A stretch of DNA of 64,000 bases from JABDIP01 sp965227455 (GCA_965227455.1 OZ245752.1:5332001-5396000); one strand, 5' to 3'. Shown: positions 1 through 8,516, numbered from the stretch's first letter. Made by a program: numbers and translations. Notes: generated by a model from the letters alone, not told the origin.

Positions 1-877
1 CCGCCTCCTGGCCGACCTCGCCGACCGCCTGCTGGATCGTGCCGCGGGCCTGTTGCAGGGCCCGGATTTCGGCCACCAGGCCTTCCAGATACCGGCGCTG
101 CGGCTCCATCGCATCCGGCCATGGCGCGGTGATCGGCCCATGACCCGGCACGACCCGCGCGGCCGGAATCTCGGCCAGCTGATCCATTACCTCCAGCCAT
201 CTTAGCACGCTGCCGTCCAGAACCGGGATATGGTTAAGGTTGACCAGGTCGCCGGCGAACAGGGTGCCCGTCTGCCGATCCAGCACGGTGATGTCGTTAT
301 TGGTATGCGCCGTGTGGTAGGCGACGACCTCCAGCACCCGCCCGCCCAACTCCAGCTCCAGCCTCTCGCTGACCGGAATGTCCGTGGGCAGCATGATGAC
401 TCGCTCCGCCTCTTCCGCCCCGACCATCTCTTCAAACCGGGCCAGATAGGTGTCGGCGCGGGACATCAGGGCGCCCTGCAACCGGGCATGGGCGACCAGT
501 TCTGCCCCTTCGTCGCGGAAGGCGCCATTGCCGAACAGATGGTCGAAATGCACATGGGTGTTGATCAGGTAGCGGATCGGCAAGTCGGTGCGCTGGCGAA
601 TGGCCACCAGCAGGCGCTCGCCGATGGTCGGGCTGCCGCCGCTGTCGATCACCGCGACGGCCTCGCCGCCGATCACGAAGCCGATATTGGCGATGTCGCC
701 GACATTGGCGCGGCTGGGCGTCTGCTCATGGCCGCGATGGGCGAAGACTCCGGGCGCGATCTCCTCGACCGCCAGAGGGTCGACCGCATGCCCGTCGGCG
801 CGCGCCGCAGTGGCCGCAAGCAGCCCGAAGGCCGCGACTGCCATCGCAAGCCATCGAATTCGAAGATTGGTCGCCAT
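1..877 (-). CDS. Quinoprotein-relay-type MBL-fold zinc metallohydrolase (3' end cut by window)
   Basis: A secreted metallo-beta-lactamase-fold hydrolase that runs off the left edge, so its C-terminus is missing. From the ATG at 877 it opens with a signal peptide of about 28 residues ending near ARADG. The zinc-binding signature HVHFDH follows at about residues 109-114, with later metal-site elements at AYHTAHTNND, FAGDLV and PGHGP. MBL proteins of this kind are repeatedly found beside PQQ-dependent dehydrogenases (the 'quinoprotein relay system zinc metallohydrolase' families), and here xoxF lies 6 kb away on the same strand. The substrate is unknown. Upstream in-frame ATGs at about 899-905 would add a few residues before the signal peptide and look less likely. 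It is divergent from the binding-protein gene at 1067. Confidence 0.8.
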   Translation of the reverse strand, partial: MATNLRIRWLAMAVAAFGLLAATAARADGHAVDPLAVEEIAPGVFAHRGHEQTPSRANVGDIANIGFVIGGEAVAVIDSGGSPTIGERLLVAIRQRTDLPIRYLINTHVHFDHLFGNGAFRDEGAELVAHARLQGALMSRADTYLARFEEMVGAEEAERVIMLPTDIPVSERLELELGGRVLEVVAYHTAHTNNDITVLDRQTGTLFAGDLVNLNHIPVLDGSVLRWLEVMDQLAEIPAARVVPGHGPITAPWPDAMEPQRRYLEGLVAEIRALQQARGTIQQAVGEVGQEA

Positions 878-1066
878 CCGGAAGGGCGCCCCGCACGGAT
901 ACATTAGCATTCCAAGATACCGCGCCTGCAGGGCCACGACAAACCTTGGCGGCCTGAGCTCAAGCGTCTGTGATCAAACGGATTTGCCCTGCTAGGCTGA
1001 GCCGCTATCATGCTCGCAAGCAAGATGGTTGCCGAAAGCGCGACCGAAAAAAGTGTTGAGGGAGGA

Positions 1067-2302
1067 ATGGTGTCACGGTCAACGGCCGGGCTGACCGGTG
1101 CCCTTGCCCATCTGTTCTGCGGCGTGATGGTTGCGGTTGTCCTGGGAGCGGCGTTCGTCGTTCCTGCTTCGGCGCAATCCGACGAGGCCCAGACCGTCGT
1201 CATTGGCTACCTGACCCAGGAACAGGAACCGCCGATCCCGATCTCCTTCCTCGATCCGATCCTCACCGATGAAGGGGTGCAGGGCGCCAGGCTGGCGCTG
1301 GCCGACAACATCTCCACCGGCCGCTTCATGGGCCAGGATTTCGAGCTGCGCGAGTTCATTGTGCCGGAGACCGGCGACCTCTCCGCCGCGTTCGACGAAA
1401 TCGTCGCCGACGGCGTGCGCATGGTCGTGGCCGATCTGCCGGCCGACGGCCTGCTGACCATCGCCGACCACCCGGCCGCCGCCGACATGCTGCTGTTCAA
1501 CGCCCGGGCCAAGGATGACCGGTTGCGCCAGGAGGATTGCCGGGCCAACGTGCTACATACCATTCCCAGCCGGGCCATGCTGGCCGACGGGTTGGCGCAG
1601 TATCTGGTCGTCAGGCGCTGGACCGACTGGTTCCTGGTGGTTGGGCAGCACGATGCCGATCGCGCCTTCGCCGAGGCGGTGCGCCGAGCGGCGGAGCGCT
1701 ATCGCGCCGACATCGTCGAGGAGAAGGACTGGACATATCAGGCGGGCAATGCCCGGGTCGACACCGGCCATGTAACGCTGCAGCGCACGGTGCCGGCCTT
1801 CTCCCAGGTCGACGATCATGACGTGGTGATCATCGCCGACGAGATGAACGAGTTCGGCGAGTATTTCGCCCACCGCACCTTCCTGCCGCGCCCGGTCATG
1901 GGCACCCAGGGTCTGGTGCCGACCGCCTGGCACCGGGTTTTCGAGCAATGGGGCGGAACCCAGCTGCAGAAACGCTTCACCCGCCTGGCCGACCGCTGGA
2001 TGACCGAGCGCGACTACGGCGTCTGGATGGCGATCCGCGCCGTTGGAGAGGCCGCGACCCGCACGCAGTCGGTCGCGCCGGAAGACATCGACGCCTATAT
2101 CCGCAGCCCGGACTTCGAGTTGGCCGCCTTCAAGGGTCAGGGGCTGACATTCCGTGACTGGAACGGCCAGCTGCGCCAGCCGGTGCTGATCGCCGGCCCG
2201 CGGGTGCTGGTCTCGGTCTCGCCGCAGGAAGGCTTCCTGCATCCGGACTCCGAACTCGACACGCTGGGATACGACCGCCAGGAGAGCGGTTGTTCGTTGT
2301 GA
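1067..2302 (+). CDS. PQQ-associated ABC-type periplasmic binding protein (branched-chain amino acid type)
   Basis: Periplasmic protein of the Leu/Ile/Val-binding fold. It resembles the family annotated as ABC substrate-binding protein of PQQ-dependent alcohol dehydrogenase systems. The N-terminus has a long hydrophobic signal segment ending at PASAQ, and the mature part starts with VIGYLTQEQEPP. The ATG at 1067 sits directly behind a GAGGGAGG ribosome site; an upstream ATG at 1010 lacks one. In the classical cluster this protein accompanies a permease and an ATPase, but neither occurs in this window, so it may act as a sensor or accessory factor instead of an importer component. It probably forms a transcription unit with the beta-propeller gene 52 bp downstream. 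The ligand cannot be told from sequence. Confidence 0.75.
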   Translation: MVSRSTAGLTGALAHLFCGVMVAVVLGAAFVVPASAQSDEAQTVVIGYLTQEQEPPIPISFLDPILTDEGVQGARLALADNISTGRFMGQDFELREFIVPETGDLSAAFDEIVADGVRMVVADLPADGLLTIADHPAAADMLLFNARAKDDRLRQEDCRANVLHTIPSRAMLADGLAQYLVVRRWTDWFLVVGQHDADRAFAEAVRRAAERYRADIVEEKDWTYQAGNARVDTGHVTLQRTVPAFSQVDDHDVVIIADEMNEFGEYFAHRTFLPRPVMGTQGLVPTAWHRVFEQWGGTQLQKRFTRLADRWMTERDYGVWMAIRAVGEAATRTQSVAPEDIDAYIRSPDFELAAFKGQGLTFRDWNGQLRQPVLIAGPRVLVSVSPQEGFLHPDSELDTLGYDRQESGCSL

Positions 2303-2354
2303 CGGTTACAAGAATCGACCCCTCCGATCTAACCACAGGGCAAGGGAGCACCTC

Positions 2355-3326
2355 ATGAGAGCGCTTTGGATTGCAGCAGCGGCCACTCTGTGGCTGGCCG
2401 GCTATGCCGGCGCGGCATCGGCGGAGACGATCTACATTTCGAACGAGCGGGACAACACTATCTCGGTGATCGACGGCGGCACTCTGGAGCTGATCGACAC
2501 GATCGAAGTCGGTCGCCGGCCGCGCGGCATCACGCTCAGCAAGGACCAGTCGCTGCTCTATGTCTGCGTCGGCGACAGCGACCGGGTCGATGTGGTCGAC
2601 CTGGCGACCAACACCGTCATCGACCGGCTCCCCTCCGGCCCCGACCCGGAACTGTTCGTTTTGGCGCCCGATGGCGAGACGCTCTACATCGCCAATGAGG
2701 ACGACAATCTGGTCTCGGTCGTCGATCTGGAATCCAAGCGGATCGTCGCGGAGATCGAGGTCGGCGTGGAGCCCGAGGGCATGGGCATCAGCCCGGATGG
2801 CGCCATCCTGGTCAATACCTCCGAAACCACCAACATGGCCCATTTCATCGACACCTCGACTTACGCCATCTTCGACAACGTGCTGGTCGACAGCCGGCCG
2901 CGGGTGGCCCAGTTCAACCAGGATGGCAGCCGGGTCTGGGTCTCCTCGGAGATCGGCGGCACCGTCTCGGTGATCGATACCGGCACCCGCGACATCATCC
3001 AGAAGATCGAGTTCGAAGTGCAGGGCGTGCCGCGGGAGTCGATCCAGCCGGTCGGCATCGCGCTGACCGCCGACGGCTCTAAGGTCTTCGTGGCGCTTGG
3101 TCCGTCCAACCGCGTCGCCCAGATCGACCAGCAGACCATGGAGGTGGAACATTACCACCTGGTCGGCCAGCGGGTGTGGAACCTGGCGCTCTCGCCGGAC
3201 GAGTCCCGGCTCTACACCACCAACGGCGTCAGCAGCGACGTCTCCGTGATCGACCTGGACGAGGGCCGGGTCATCCAGACCGTCGGCGTCGGCCGGCTGC
3301 CCTGGGGCGTCGTGGTGCGTCCGTGA
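2355..3326 (+). CDS. PQQ-dependent catabolism-associated beta-propeller protein
   Basis: Periplasmic beta-propeller of 323 residues with a signal peptide ending near ASA-ET (residues 1-22). The rest is built from repeats of the YVTN type, seen as NTISVIDGGT, DRVDVVDLAT, NLVSVVDLES, GTVSVIDTGT and SDVSVIDLDE, spaced about 42 residues apart. The family is known from genomic association with PQQ alcohol dehydrogenases, and its molecular role is not established. A purine-rich AGGGAG precedes the ATG at a good distance. It follows the binding-protein gene on the same strand, and its 3' end faces the DUF2380 gene with 14 bp between them. Confidence 0.8.
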   Translation: MRALWIAAAATLWLAGYAGAASAETIYISNERDNTISVIDGGTLELIDTIEVGRRPRGITLSKDQSLLYVCVGDSDRVDVVDLATNTVIDRLPSGPDPELFVLAPDGETLYIANEDDNLVSVVDLESKRIVAEIEVGVEPEGMGISPDGAILVNTSETTNMAHFIDTSTYAIFDNVLVDSRPRVAQFNQDGSRVWVSSEIGGTVSVIDTGTRDIIQKIEFEVQGVPRESIQPVGIALTADGSKVFVALGPSNRVAQIDQQTMEVEHYHLVGQRVWNLALSPDESRLYTTNGVSSDVSVIDLDEGRVIQTVGVGRLPWGVVVRP

Positions 3327-3340
3327 CGCCGATCGGCGCT

Positions 3341-3808
3341 TCAGTCGGCGAGGATGCGGTTGCGCAGCAGCCAGCGGACCCCGTGCGACCAGGCCCGGTC
3401 ATTGTCGCCGCGGATATCGGCGGTGCCGATCGCAAGGACGGCGCCGCTTTCCGCGTCCAGAACGGTGATCTGGATGGTCAGGATCAGGGTGCTGATCTTG
3501 TGGATGAGGGTGGTGACGTAGGCGGTGGCGCCGAATTCCCGGGCGATCGCCGCCTCGCAGCCATTGCAGCCATACCGGTGACCCAGGGCGGCGATGCGGT
3601 CGGCGGCGGGGGTCAGGTCGACCAGTTCGTAATCCGGCGAGGCCGCAAGTCCCTCGCGCAGCTCGCCACTGATGCGGGCAAGGCGTGCCTCCAGATCGGC
3701 ATGAGCGCCCTCGCCGCTGGTGTCGTAGATCTCGACGTCGAACACCGCCGTGGGCTGCGCCGCGGCAGCATCGTCCGGAGATACCGCTGCTGCCAGAACA
3801 AGGAGCAC
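3341..3808 (-). CDS. DUF2380 family secreted protein
   Basis: A small exported protein of about 155 residues. The recognisable DUF2380 pattern includes VFDVEIYDTS near the start, a YGCNGCE motif in the middle, KISTLILTIQ, and TADIRGDNDRAW near the end. Function is unknown; members recur in methylotrophy/PQQ clusters. The start is uncertain: the reading frame stays open far upstream without a convincing ATG. The GTG at 3808 leaves only a short hydrophobic leader (LLVLAAA). Upstream sequence in frame reads GARRLLGLVLLV, which would make a better signal peptide, so an unusual start a few codons earlier is possible. The 5' end is only 27 bp from the divergent gene at 3836. Confidence 0.65.
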   Translation of the reverse strand: MLLVLAAAVSPDDAAAAQPTAVFDVEIYDTSGEGAHADLEARLARISGELREGLAASPDYELVDLTPAADRIAALGHRYGCNGCEAAIAREFGATAYVTTLIHKISTLILTIQITVLDAESGAVLAIGTADIRGDNDRAWSHGVRWLLRNRILAD

Positions 3809-3835
3809 CAGTCCGAGAAGGCGTCGAGCACCGGC

Positions 3836-4441
3836 ATGGCCGCAGGATTGGCAGGGCTGGTGCTTCTGGTGTCGGCCTTCGCCGCACAGGCCCAGCCGCA
3901 TCAGGACCCCGACTGGCCCTGCATCCAGCGACTGGTGCCGACGTTGGCCGCCGGGCAGATCTGGAACGGTCCGCCGATCGATGAGGTCGGCGACCGCTGG
4001 TCCGACGACCGGGACGTGGTGGGCATCGTCAACTCGGTGACGTCGCGACGGGTTTCGATCGAGGAGGCGGTGGACAGCGCCAAGGCGTTCGCGGAAGGGC
4101 TTGATCCCGACGAGCAGGATCGGCTGACGCTGCTGTTCGCCGGCATCTTCCAGCGGATCAACGAGTCGCGCACCGACGCCATCACCGCGATCAAGCGTTA
4201 CATGCGGGCCCAGCGCGGCATGGTCGACGCGCTGTCGGCGGAGGTTTCGGAACTGGAGCAGATGCAGCAGGACCCGGCGGCCAATGCCGCCCGCATCGAG
4301 GATCTGACCGCCAGTATCGAGATCAGCCGGCGCATCTTCGCCGATCGCAGGCGCGCGCTGAGGCCGCTTTGCGAGCAACCGGTCCTGCTGGAGGAGCGGC
4401 TCGGCGCCTTGGCGCGCACGATCATGGCGCATCTGGGCTGA
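3836..4441 (+). CDS. Uncharacterised secreted protein of the methanol/PQQ cluster
   Basis: A 201-residue exported protein with a signal peptide (residues 1-19, ending AFAAQAQ). The mature start DPDWPCIQRLVP carries a conserved-looking WPCIQR motif. The centre is helical and charged: the stretch from MVDALSAEVSELEQ onward predicts a coiled coil, and a second Cys sits near the C-terminus in RPLCEQP. I do not recognise a named family. I have an impression that proteins opening with a DWPCxQR motif recur near xoxF genes in other methylotrophs, but that is memory and not a search result. It lies between the DUF2380 gene and the CXXCW protein gene, so a periplasmic role in quinoprotein function is a reasonable guess only. 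Confidence 0.7.
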   Translation: MAAGLAGLVLLVSAFAAQAQPHQDPDWPCIQRLVPTLAAGQIWNGPPIDEVGDRWSDDRDVVGIVNSVTSRRVSIEEAVDSAKAFAEGLDPDEQDRLTLLFAGIFQRINESRTDAITAIKRYMRAQRGMVDALSAEVSELEQMQQDPAANAARIEDLTASIEISRRIFADRRRALRPLCEQPVLLEERLGALARTIMAHLG

Positions 4442-4464
4442 GCGTCGGACGGCGGCCTCAGGGC

Positions 4465-5046
4465 TCATTTCAGGGTCGGGGCCGGCTCCACGGCCTCGAG
4501 CGGCAGGCCGGCCGATTGCCATCCGCCCGCGCCTTCCGGATACCAATAGATCTGCTCATAGCCCCATTCCGCCGCACGCTTGGCGGCGTTCCAGGACATC
4601 CAGCAATCCGGCTCGCAGAAGAAGACGAGCTTTGCCGCAGGCATCTCGGTCAACAGGCGTTTCAGATGTCCGGAAAAATAGGAATGCATCTCGTCGGACA
4701 GCGCGCCGAATCCCACATTGGGAAGCCAGATGGCGCCGGGAATGCTTTGCCGCGGCTTCGGGGTCCAGACCGTGTTCTCGGACAGCCCGGCCGGGCGCGG
4801 CGGCCGCGGCAGCACGTCGATCAGGACGGCATCGCCGGTGGCGAGCAACTCCTGCACCGACGCCGTGTCGACGGTTATGGCGCCGGGTGCCGAGGGCGGG
4901 ACCGGGGCCCGGAAATCCGACATCCGATAGCCGTCGGGGATCGGCACCTTCTGTGCAAAGGCGGCGCCCGCGGCGAGCAGCATCACGGCGATGCCGAGCA
5001 GCGAAGCCGCCCAGCGGTGGGACCTATGCCGCCCGAGCACGGTCAA
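4465..5046 (-). CDS. PQQ-dependent catabolism-associated CXXCW-motif protein (rhodanese-like)
   Basis: Periplasmic protein of about 193 residues with an N-terminal signal peptide ending AAGAAFAQ. The diagnostic part is FFCEPDCWMSWNAAKRA at about residues 142-158, followed by YEQIYWYPEGAGGW. This matches the family named for its CXXCW motif, which has a rhodanese-like layout (VLIDVLPRP earlier, then a Cys in the active-loop position). The start is a TTG whose sequence TTGA overlaps the stop codon of the upstream xoxJ gene by four bases, indicating translational coupling; a GTG two codons later is an alternative. Context in the xoxF-xoxG-xoxJ unit suggests help in assembling or maintaining the dehydrogenase. 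Its biochemistry is not established. Confidence 0.8.
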   Translation of the reverse strand: MTVLGRHRSHRWAASLLGIAVMLLAAGAAFAQKVPIPDGYRMSDFRAPVPPSAPGAITVDTASVQELLATGDAVLIDVLPRPPRPAGLSENTVWTPKPRQSIPGAIWLPNVGFGALSDEMHSYFSGHLKRLLTEMPAAKLVFFCEPDCWMSWNAAKRAAEWGYEQIYWYPEGAGGWQSAGLPLEAVEPAPTLK

Positions 5047-5900
5047 TTGGCCGATCCTTGTTCGACGACGATCAGATTGCCGGCCGGATCCAGCAGCGGC
5101 ACGTGATAGCTGGCCAGGAGCTGATTGATCTCATCCTGGTTCTCACGGATGAAGCCGTTCAGCCAGTGCCGCCAATCGGGCTCGTCGCCGCGGATGCCCA
5201 TGGTGATCCGGTACTCCAGCCGCGCGGGGCCCGGCTCGTCGACCAGCGGCACCACGGTCAGGGGCTGGTCCTGCAGGGCGGCGTAGTAGCCGGCGATCGG
5301 CCCCCAGACGACGGCGAGATCGGTTTCGCCCGATGCCACATCCTCGACGGCCCGGCGCGCCGGCTGATCGGCGCGGGTATCGACATTGAGCTGGTAGGGC
5401 TGGATGTTGCTCAGCCCGTAGAAGGACAGCAGGTTTGCCGGAGGCGTCTGGGCGATGATGCCGACCCGTTTCCCGTACAGGGCCGGATCTGCCAATGTGG
5501 TCGCCCGTATGTCCGAGTCGGTGCGGTACACCAAGGCATACACCGAGCGGTAGTACGCGTTGGTGTTCTGCATCAGCTCCTCGCCCGACGCGGTGCCCAT
5601 GACGATGTCGCAGCGCCGGGCCATCAGGGTATTGCGAACGAAGCCAATGGTCTGCGGCCACCAGGTGTAGACGACAGGAATGCCAAGCTCCTCGCCGATC
5701 ATGTCGGCGAGCTTGTTCTCGAATCCGTTCTGGGCCTCGGTGGAGAAGGGCGGCAGGCTCGGGTCGGCGCAGACCCTGAGCTCGGTGCGCGCGGTGATTT
5801 CCTGCGCCTGCGCCGGCAGCGCCCAGGCCGCGGCCAGGCAGAGGATGGCGGCAAGCGGTTGGATGACAAGCCATCCTGGCGTACGTGTACGTTCCTTCAT
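5043..5900 (-). CDS. xoxJ: Quinoprotein dehydrogenase-associated periplasmic protein XoxJ
   Basis: A 285-residue periplasmic protein of the amino-acid-binding-protein fold (MxaJ/XoxJ family). A signal peptide ends at ALPAQAQ. The fold is evident from LRVCADPSLPPFST, the QNGFENKLADMIGEELG helix, the hinge region RRCDIVMG and the second-lobe segment GETDLAVVWGP. XoxJ proteins are thought to act as partners or chaperones of the XoxF methanol dehydrogenase, not as transporter subunits, and no ABC permease is present next to it. It lies 45 bp downstream of xoxG and overlaps the CXXCW gene, so it is the middle gene of a minus-strand unit read from xoxF. A small hairpin at 5923-5940 sits between xoxG and this gene. 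Confidence 0.85.
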   Translation of the reverse strand: MKERTRTPGWLVIQPLAAILCLAAAWALPAQAQEITARTELRVCADPSLPPFSTEAQNGFENKLADMIGEELGIPVVYTWWPQTIGFVRNTLMARRCDIVMGTASGEELMQNTNAYYRSVYALVYRTDSDIRATTLADPALYGKRVGIIAQTPPANLLSFYGLSNIQPYQLNVDTRADQPARRAVEDVASGETDLAVVWGPIAGYYAALQDQPLTVVPLVDEPGPARLEYRITMGIRGDEPDWRHWLNGFIRENQDEINQLLASYHVPLLDPAGNLIVVEQGSAN

Positions 5901-5945
5901 GGTCAGGGTTCCCGTTCTGGCGCCTCGCGCTCGGGCGAGGTGCTC

Positions 5946-6419
5946 CTAGTTGGGCAACCTTTGCGGACGACCGCGGTCGAGGACGCCGTCGGTTCGTGCG
6001 CGCAGGTAGCCGTAAATGTCGTTCATGTACTCCATCACGTTCGGGTCGAAGGCGAAGGACGGCATGACGCTGTTGCCGGTCGCGCCTTCCCTCTGACGGC
6101 CGTTTACGACGACCTCGGCGAAGGCGCCGTAGTCGAGCTGTTTCATCGAGTCGACCAATGCCGGGGCGAAGGACGAGCCGAGCCCGTCGGGACCGTGGCA
6201 CACATGGCAGGACGCGTGGTACCGGCGATATCCGTTGTACGTCCCGCGATCGACCTTGCCGTCCGCCGCTACGTGGTAGGGGTTGTCGAGCGGGTCGATC
6301 GGTGCCGTCAGGTCGTTCGGCGCCTTCTCCATGATGTCCTGCGCCTGTGCCGTCGCCATGCCGGCGCCCAGCGCCGCGGCCACGGCAATTCCAAACAGCG
6401 TTCCTCTCTTCGTCGTCAT
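5946..6419 (-). CDS. xoxG: Methanol-metabolism c-type cytochrome XoxG
   Basis: Periplasmic cytochrome c of 157 residues, the expected electron acceptor of XoxF. The ATG at 6419 gives a clean signal peptide ending ATAQA; more upstream starts would put about 29 charged residues in front. A single haem-binding site CHVCH lies at residues 71-75 and a likely axial Met at position 119 (NSVMPSFAF). The surrounding pattern (RGTYNGYRRYHASCHVCHGPDG) fits the cytochrome family annotated as methanol metabolism-related. It sits between xoxF and xoxJ. A terminator-like hairpin separates it from xoxF, so it is probably made in lower amounts than the dehydrogenase. Confidence 0.88.
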   Translation of the reverse strand: MTTKRGTLFGIAVAAALGAGMATAQAQDIMEKAPNDLTAPIDPLDNPYHVAADGKVDRGTYNGYRRYHASCHVCHGPDGLGSSFAPALVDSMKQLDYGAFAEVVVNGRQREGATGNSVMPSFAFDPNVMEYMNDIYGYLRARTDGVLDRGRPQRLPN

Positions 6420-6560
6420 GCCAGCCACCTTTTCCTCGTGCTTCCTGTCGCGGGTGCGGCGGCCGCGGAGGCGTACGCGGCAGTCCGGTCGCGTGTGATC
6501 GTTCAATCCCGGTGATGAAATCCTGACTGCGGCGCTCCGCCAGCGGCGGAACAGGCCAAA

Positions 6561-6595
6561 AGGCCCGGCCTCCGGTTGATCCGGATGCCGGGCCT
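6561..6595 (-). terminator. Hairpin with T-run between xoxF and xoxG
   Basis: On the minus strand a 9-bp perfect stem (AGGCCCGGC paired with GCCGGGCCT) is followed at once by TTTT. It starts 27 bases after the xoxF stop codon. It could end most xoxF transcripts or act as a leaky attenuator, leaving reduced read-through into xoxG, xoxJ and the CXXCW gene. Confidence 0.6.
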
Positions 6596-6621
6596 CAGGC
6601 CGTGCGAACCGCGTTCGACGA

Positions 6622-8430
6622 TCAGTCCGGCAGACCGAAGACCGTCAGAACGCCGCCAAGCCGCGTGTAGTCGCCCAGCGCCCTGTGCGCGCCGACCGCG
6701 CCCAGACCGTCGGTATCCTGGGTCAGACCTGCCGCAAGGCCGATGCCGGCCCAGCCGCCAACACCCGACAGCACGGCGACATATTGCTTGCCGTCATGCT
6801 CATAGGTGTTGATGTTGCCGATGATCCCGGACGGGGTCTTGAAGCGATAGAGCTCCGAACCGTCCGCCAGGTCCACGCCGACCACATAGCCTTCCAGGGT
6901 GCCGTAGAAGCCGACGCCGCCAGCTGTGCTGAGCGCGCCGCTCCAGACCGCGAAGGGCTCCGGCTTCGACCAGACGATCTCACCCTTGGCCGCGTCCCAG
7001 GCGATGAAGTTGCCCATGCCGCCATGGGAATTCGGCGCCGGGTACATCGACAGGGTGGCGCCGACATAGGGCTGACCCGACGAATACGAGACCGCGAACG
7101 GCTCGTAATCCATGCAGATATGGTTGGTCGGCACATAGAACAGGCCGGTATCCGGCGAGAACGATGCCGGTTGCTGGTCCTTGCTGCCAAGCGCCGCCGG
7201 GCACACGCCGGTGGTGTTGACGTCTTCGCCCTGTACGAAGGTGCTGTACTGGTCGAGGACCACCGGACGGCCGGTTTCCATGTCCACATGGCTGGCCCAG
7301 TTGACCTGCGGGTCGAACTTCTCGGCCACCAGCAATTCGCCGGTCTCACGGTCCAGCGTGTAGCCGAAGCCGTTGCGGTCGAAGTTCACGAGGACCTTGC
7401 GCATCTCGCCATTGATCTCGATGTCGGCAAGGATGTTCTCGTTGACGCCGTCGAAGTCCCATTCGTCGAACGGAGTCTTCTGGTAGACCCATTTCGCCAT
7501 GCCGGTATCCGGATCGCGGGCGAAAATGGTCATCGACCATTTGTTGTCGACCCGCTCGCCGTTCAGCGCCCGCTGCGCCGGGTTCCAAGTCCCCGGATTG
7601 CCGGTGCCGTAGTAGATCAGGTCGAGATCGGGATCGTAGGTGTACCAGCCCCAGGTGGTACCGCCGCCGATCTTCCACTCATCGCCGTTCCAGGTGGAGA
7701 TGCCGAGATCGGCCTGGCCGATCGGCTCGCCCATCATCAGCGTGGTGGCCGGATCGAGCAGCACTTCGCTGTCCGGACCGGTCGAATAGGCACGCCAGAC
7801 CCGCGAGCCGTCCTCGGTGTTGTAGGCGGTCAGGCTGCCGCGGACGCCGAACTCGCCGCCGGAGATGCCGATGAAGACCTTGTCGCGCACCACGACCGGT
7901 GCAGCCGTCAGGGTTTCGCCGCGGGCATGGTCGCCATTGCTGACGCTCCAGATCGGCTCGCCGGTCATGGCATCGAGGGCCACGACCGTGTTGTCCGCCT
8001 GCGCCAGGAACACCTTGCCGTCTGCCACGGCAACGCCGCGGTTGACGGTGTCGCAGCACATGATCGGAATGACCGACGGATCCTGCTTGGGCTCATAGCT
8101 CCAGATGATCCGGCCGTCGTCGTTCAGATCGAGGGCGTAGACGATGTTCGGAACCGGCGTATGGATATACATGATGTCGCCGATCACGACCGGGCCGCCT
8201 TCATGGCCGCGCAGCACACCGGTGGAGAAGGTCCATTTGACCTGCAGGTCGCCGACATTGCCGGTGTTGATCTGATCGAGCGTGCTGTAACGCTGACCCT
8301 CATAATTGCCGAGCTGCATCGCCCAGTTGGACGGATCGGCGCTTGCTTCCAGCACGCCGTCATTGGCGCTGGCAATGCCCGTGACCGCCATTGCGGCGGC
8401 CGCAAGTAGTGCAACTCTCACTGAGTTCAT
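6622..8430 (-). CDS. xoxF: Lanthanide-dependent methanol dehydrogenase XoxF (PQQ enzyme)
   Basis: Periplasmic PQQ-dependent alcohol dehydrogenase oxidising methanol (and often other alcohols or aldehydes), passing electrons to XoxG. The protein is 602 residues, normal for the family, with a signal peptide ending ASANDG. Adjacent cysteines C125-C126 (IMCCDTVNRG) form the active-site disulfide. Metal and catalytic ligands are visible as E193 (GGEFG), N278 (GTGNPG) and D325 (DEWDFDG). D327, two residues after the catalytic Asp, marks the XoxF type and coordinates the lanthanide; calcium enzymes have Ala there. The ATG at 8430 has GGAGG seven bases upstream. No mxa genes or PQQ biosynthesis genes are in the window, so PQQ must be supplied from elsewhere. 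Confidence 0.95.
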   Translation of the reverse strand: MNSVRVALLAAAAMAVTGIASANDGVLEASADPSNWAMQLGNYEGQRYSTLDQINTGNVGDLQVKWTFSTGVLRGHEGGPVVIGDIMYIHTPVPNIVYALDLNDDGRIIWSYEPKQDPSVIPIMCCDTVNRGVAVADGKVFLAQADNTVVALDAMTGEPIWSVSNGDHARGETLTAAPVVVRDKVFIGISGGEFGVRGSLTAYNTEDGSRVWRAYSTGPDSEVLLDPATTLMMGEPIGQADLGISTWNGDEWKIGGGTTWGWYTYDPDLDLIYYGTGNPGTWNPAQRALNGERVDNKWSMTIFARDPDTGMAKWVYQKTPFDEWDFDGVNENILADIEINGEMRKVLVNFDRNGFGYTLDRETGELLVAEKFDPQVNWASHVDMETGRPVVLDQYSTFVQGEDVNTTGVCPAALGSKDQQPASFSPDTGLFYVPTNHICMDYEPFAVSYSSGQPYVGATLSMYPAPNSHGGMGNFIAWDAAKGEIVWSKPEPFAVWSGALSTAGGVGFYGTLEGYVVGVDLADGSELYRFKTPSGIIGNINTYEHDGKQYVAVLSGVGGWAGIGLAAGLTQDTDGLGAVGAHRALGDYTRLGGVLTVFGLPD

Positions 8431-8494
8431 CAAGGATCCTCCCTACTACCACGCGGTGTGGAACACGGGTCATTTTTATTGTGCAGCGCGACAA

Positions 8495-8516
8495 GAACTC
8501 CTCTGTTCGGGAGTTC
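8495..8516. repeat. Inverted repeat upstream of xoxF
   Basis: Arms GAACTCC and GGAGTTC separated by eight bases, lying 65-86 bases before the xoxF start codon in a 252-bp intergenic region. The distance suits an operator or a 5' leader hairpin. No regulator gene next to it suggests which. Confidence 0.4.

Noticed and set aside
230..907. Open plus-strand frame of 225 codons at the left edge
   Set aside because: It lies opposite the metallohydrolase gene and its translation shows no protein-like pattern. High GC content makes long antisense frames common.
5923..5940. Small hairpin between xoxG and xoxJ
   Set aside because: Only a 6-bp stem with no T-run; not enough for a terminator call.
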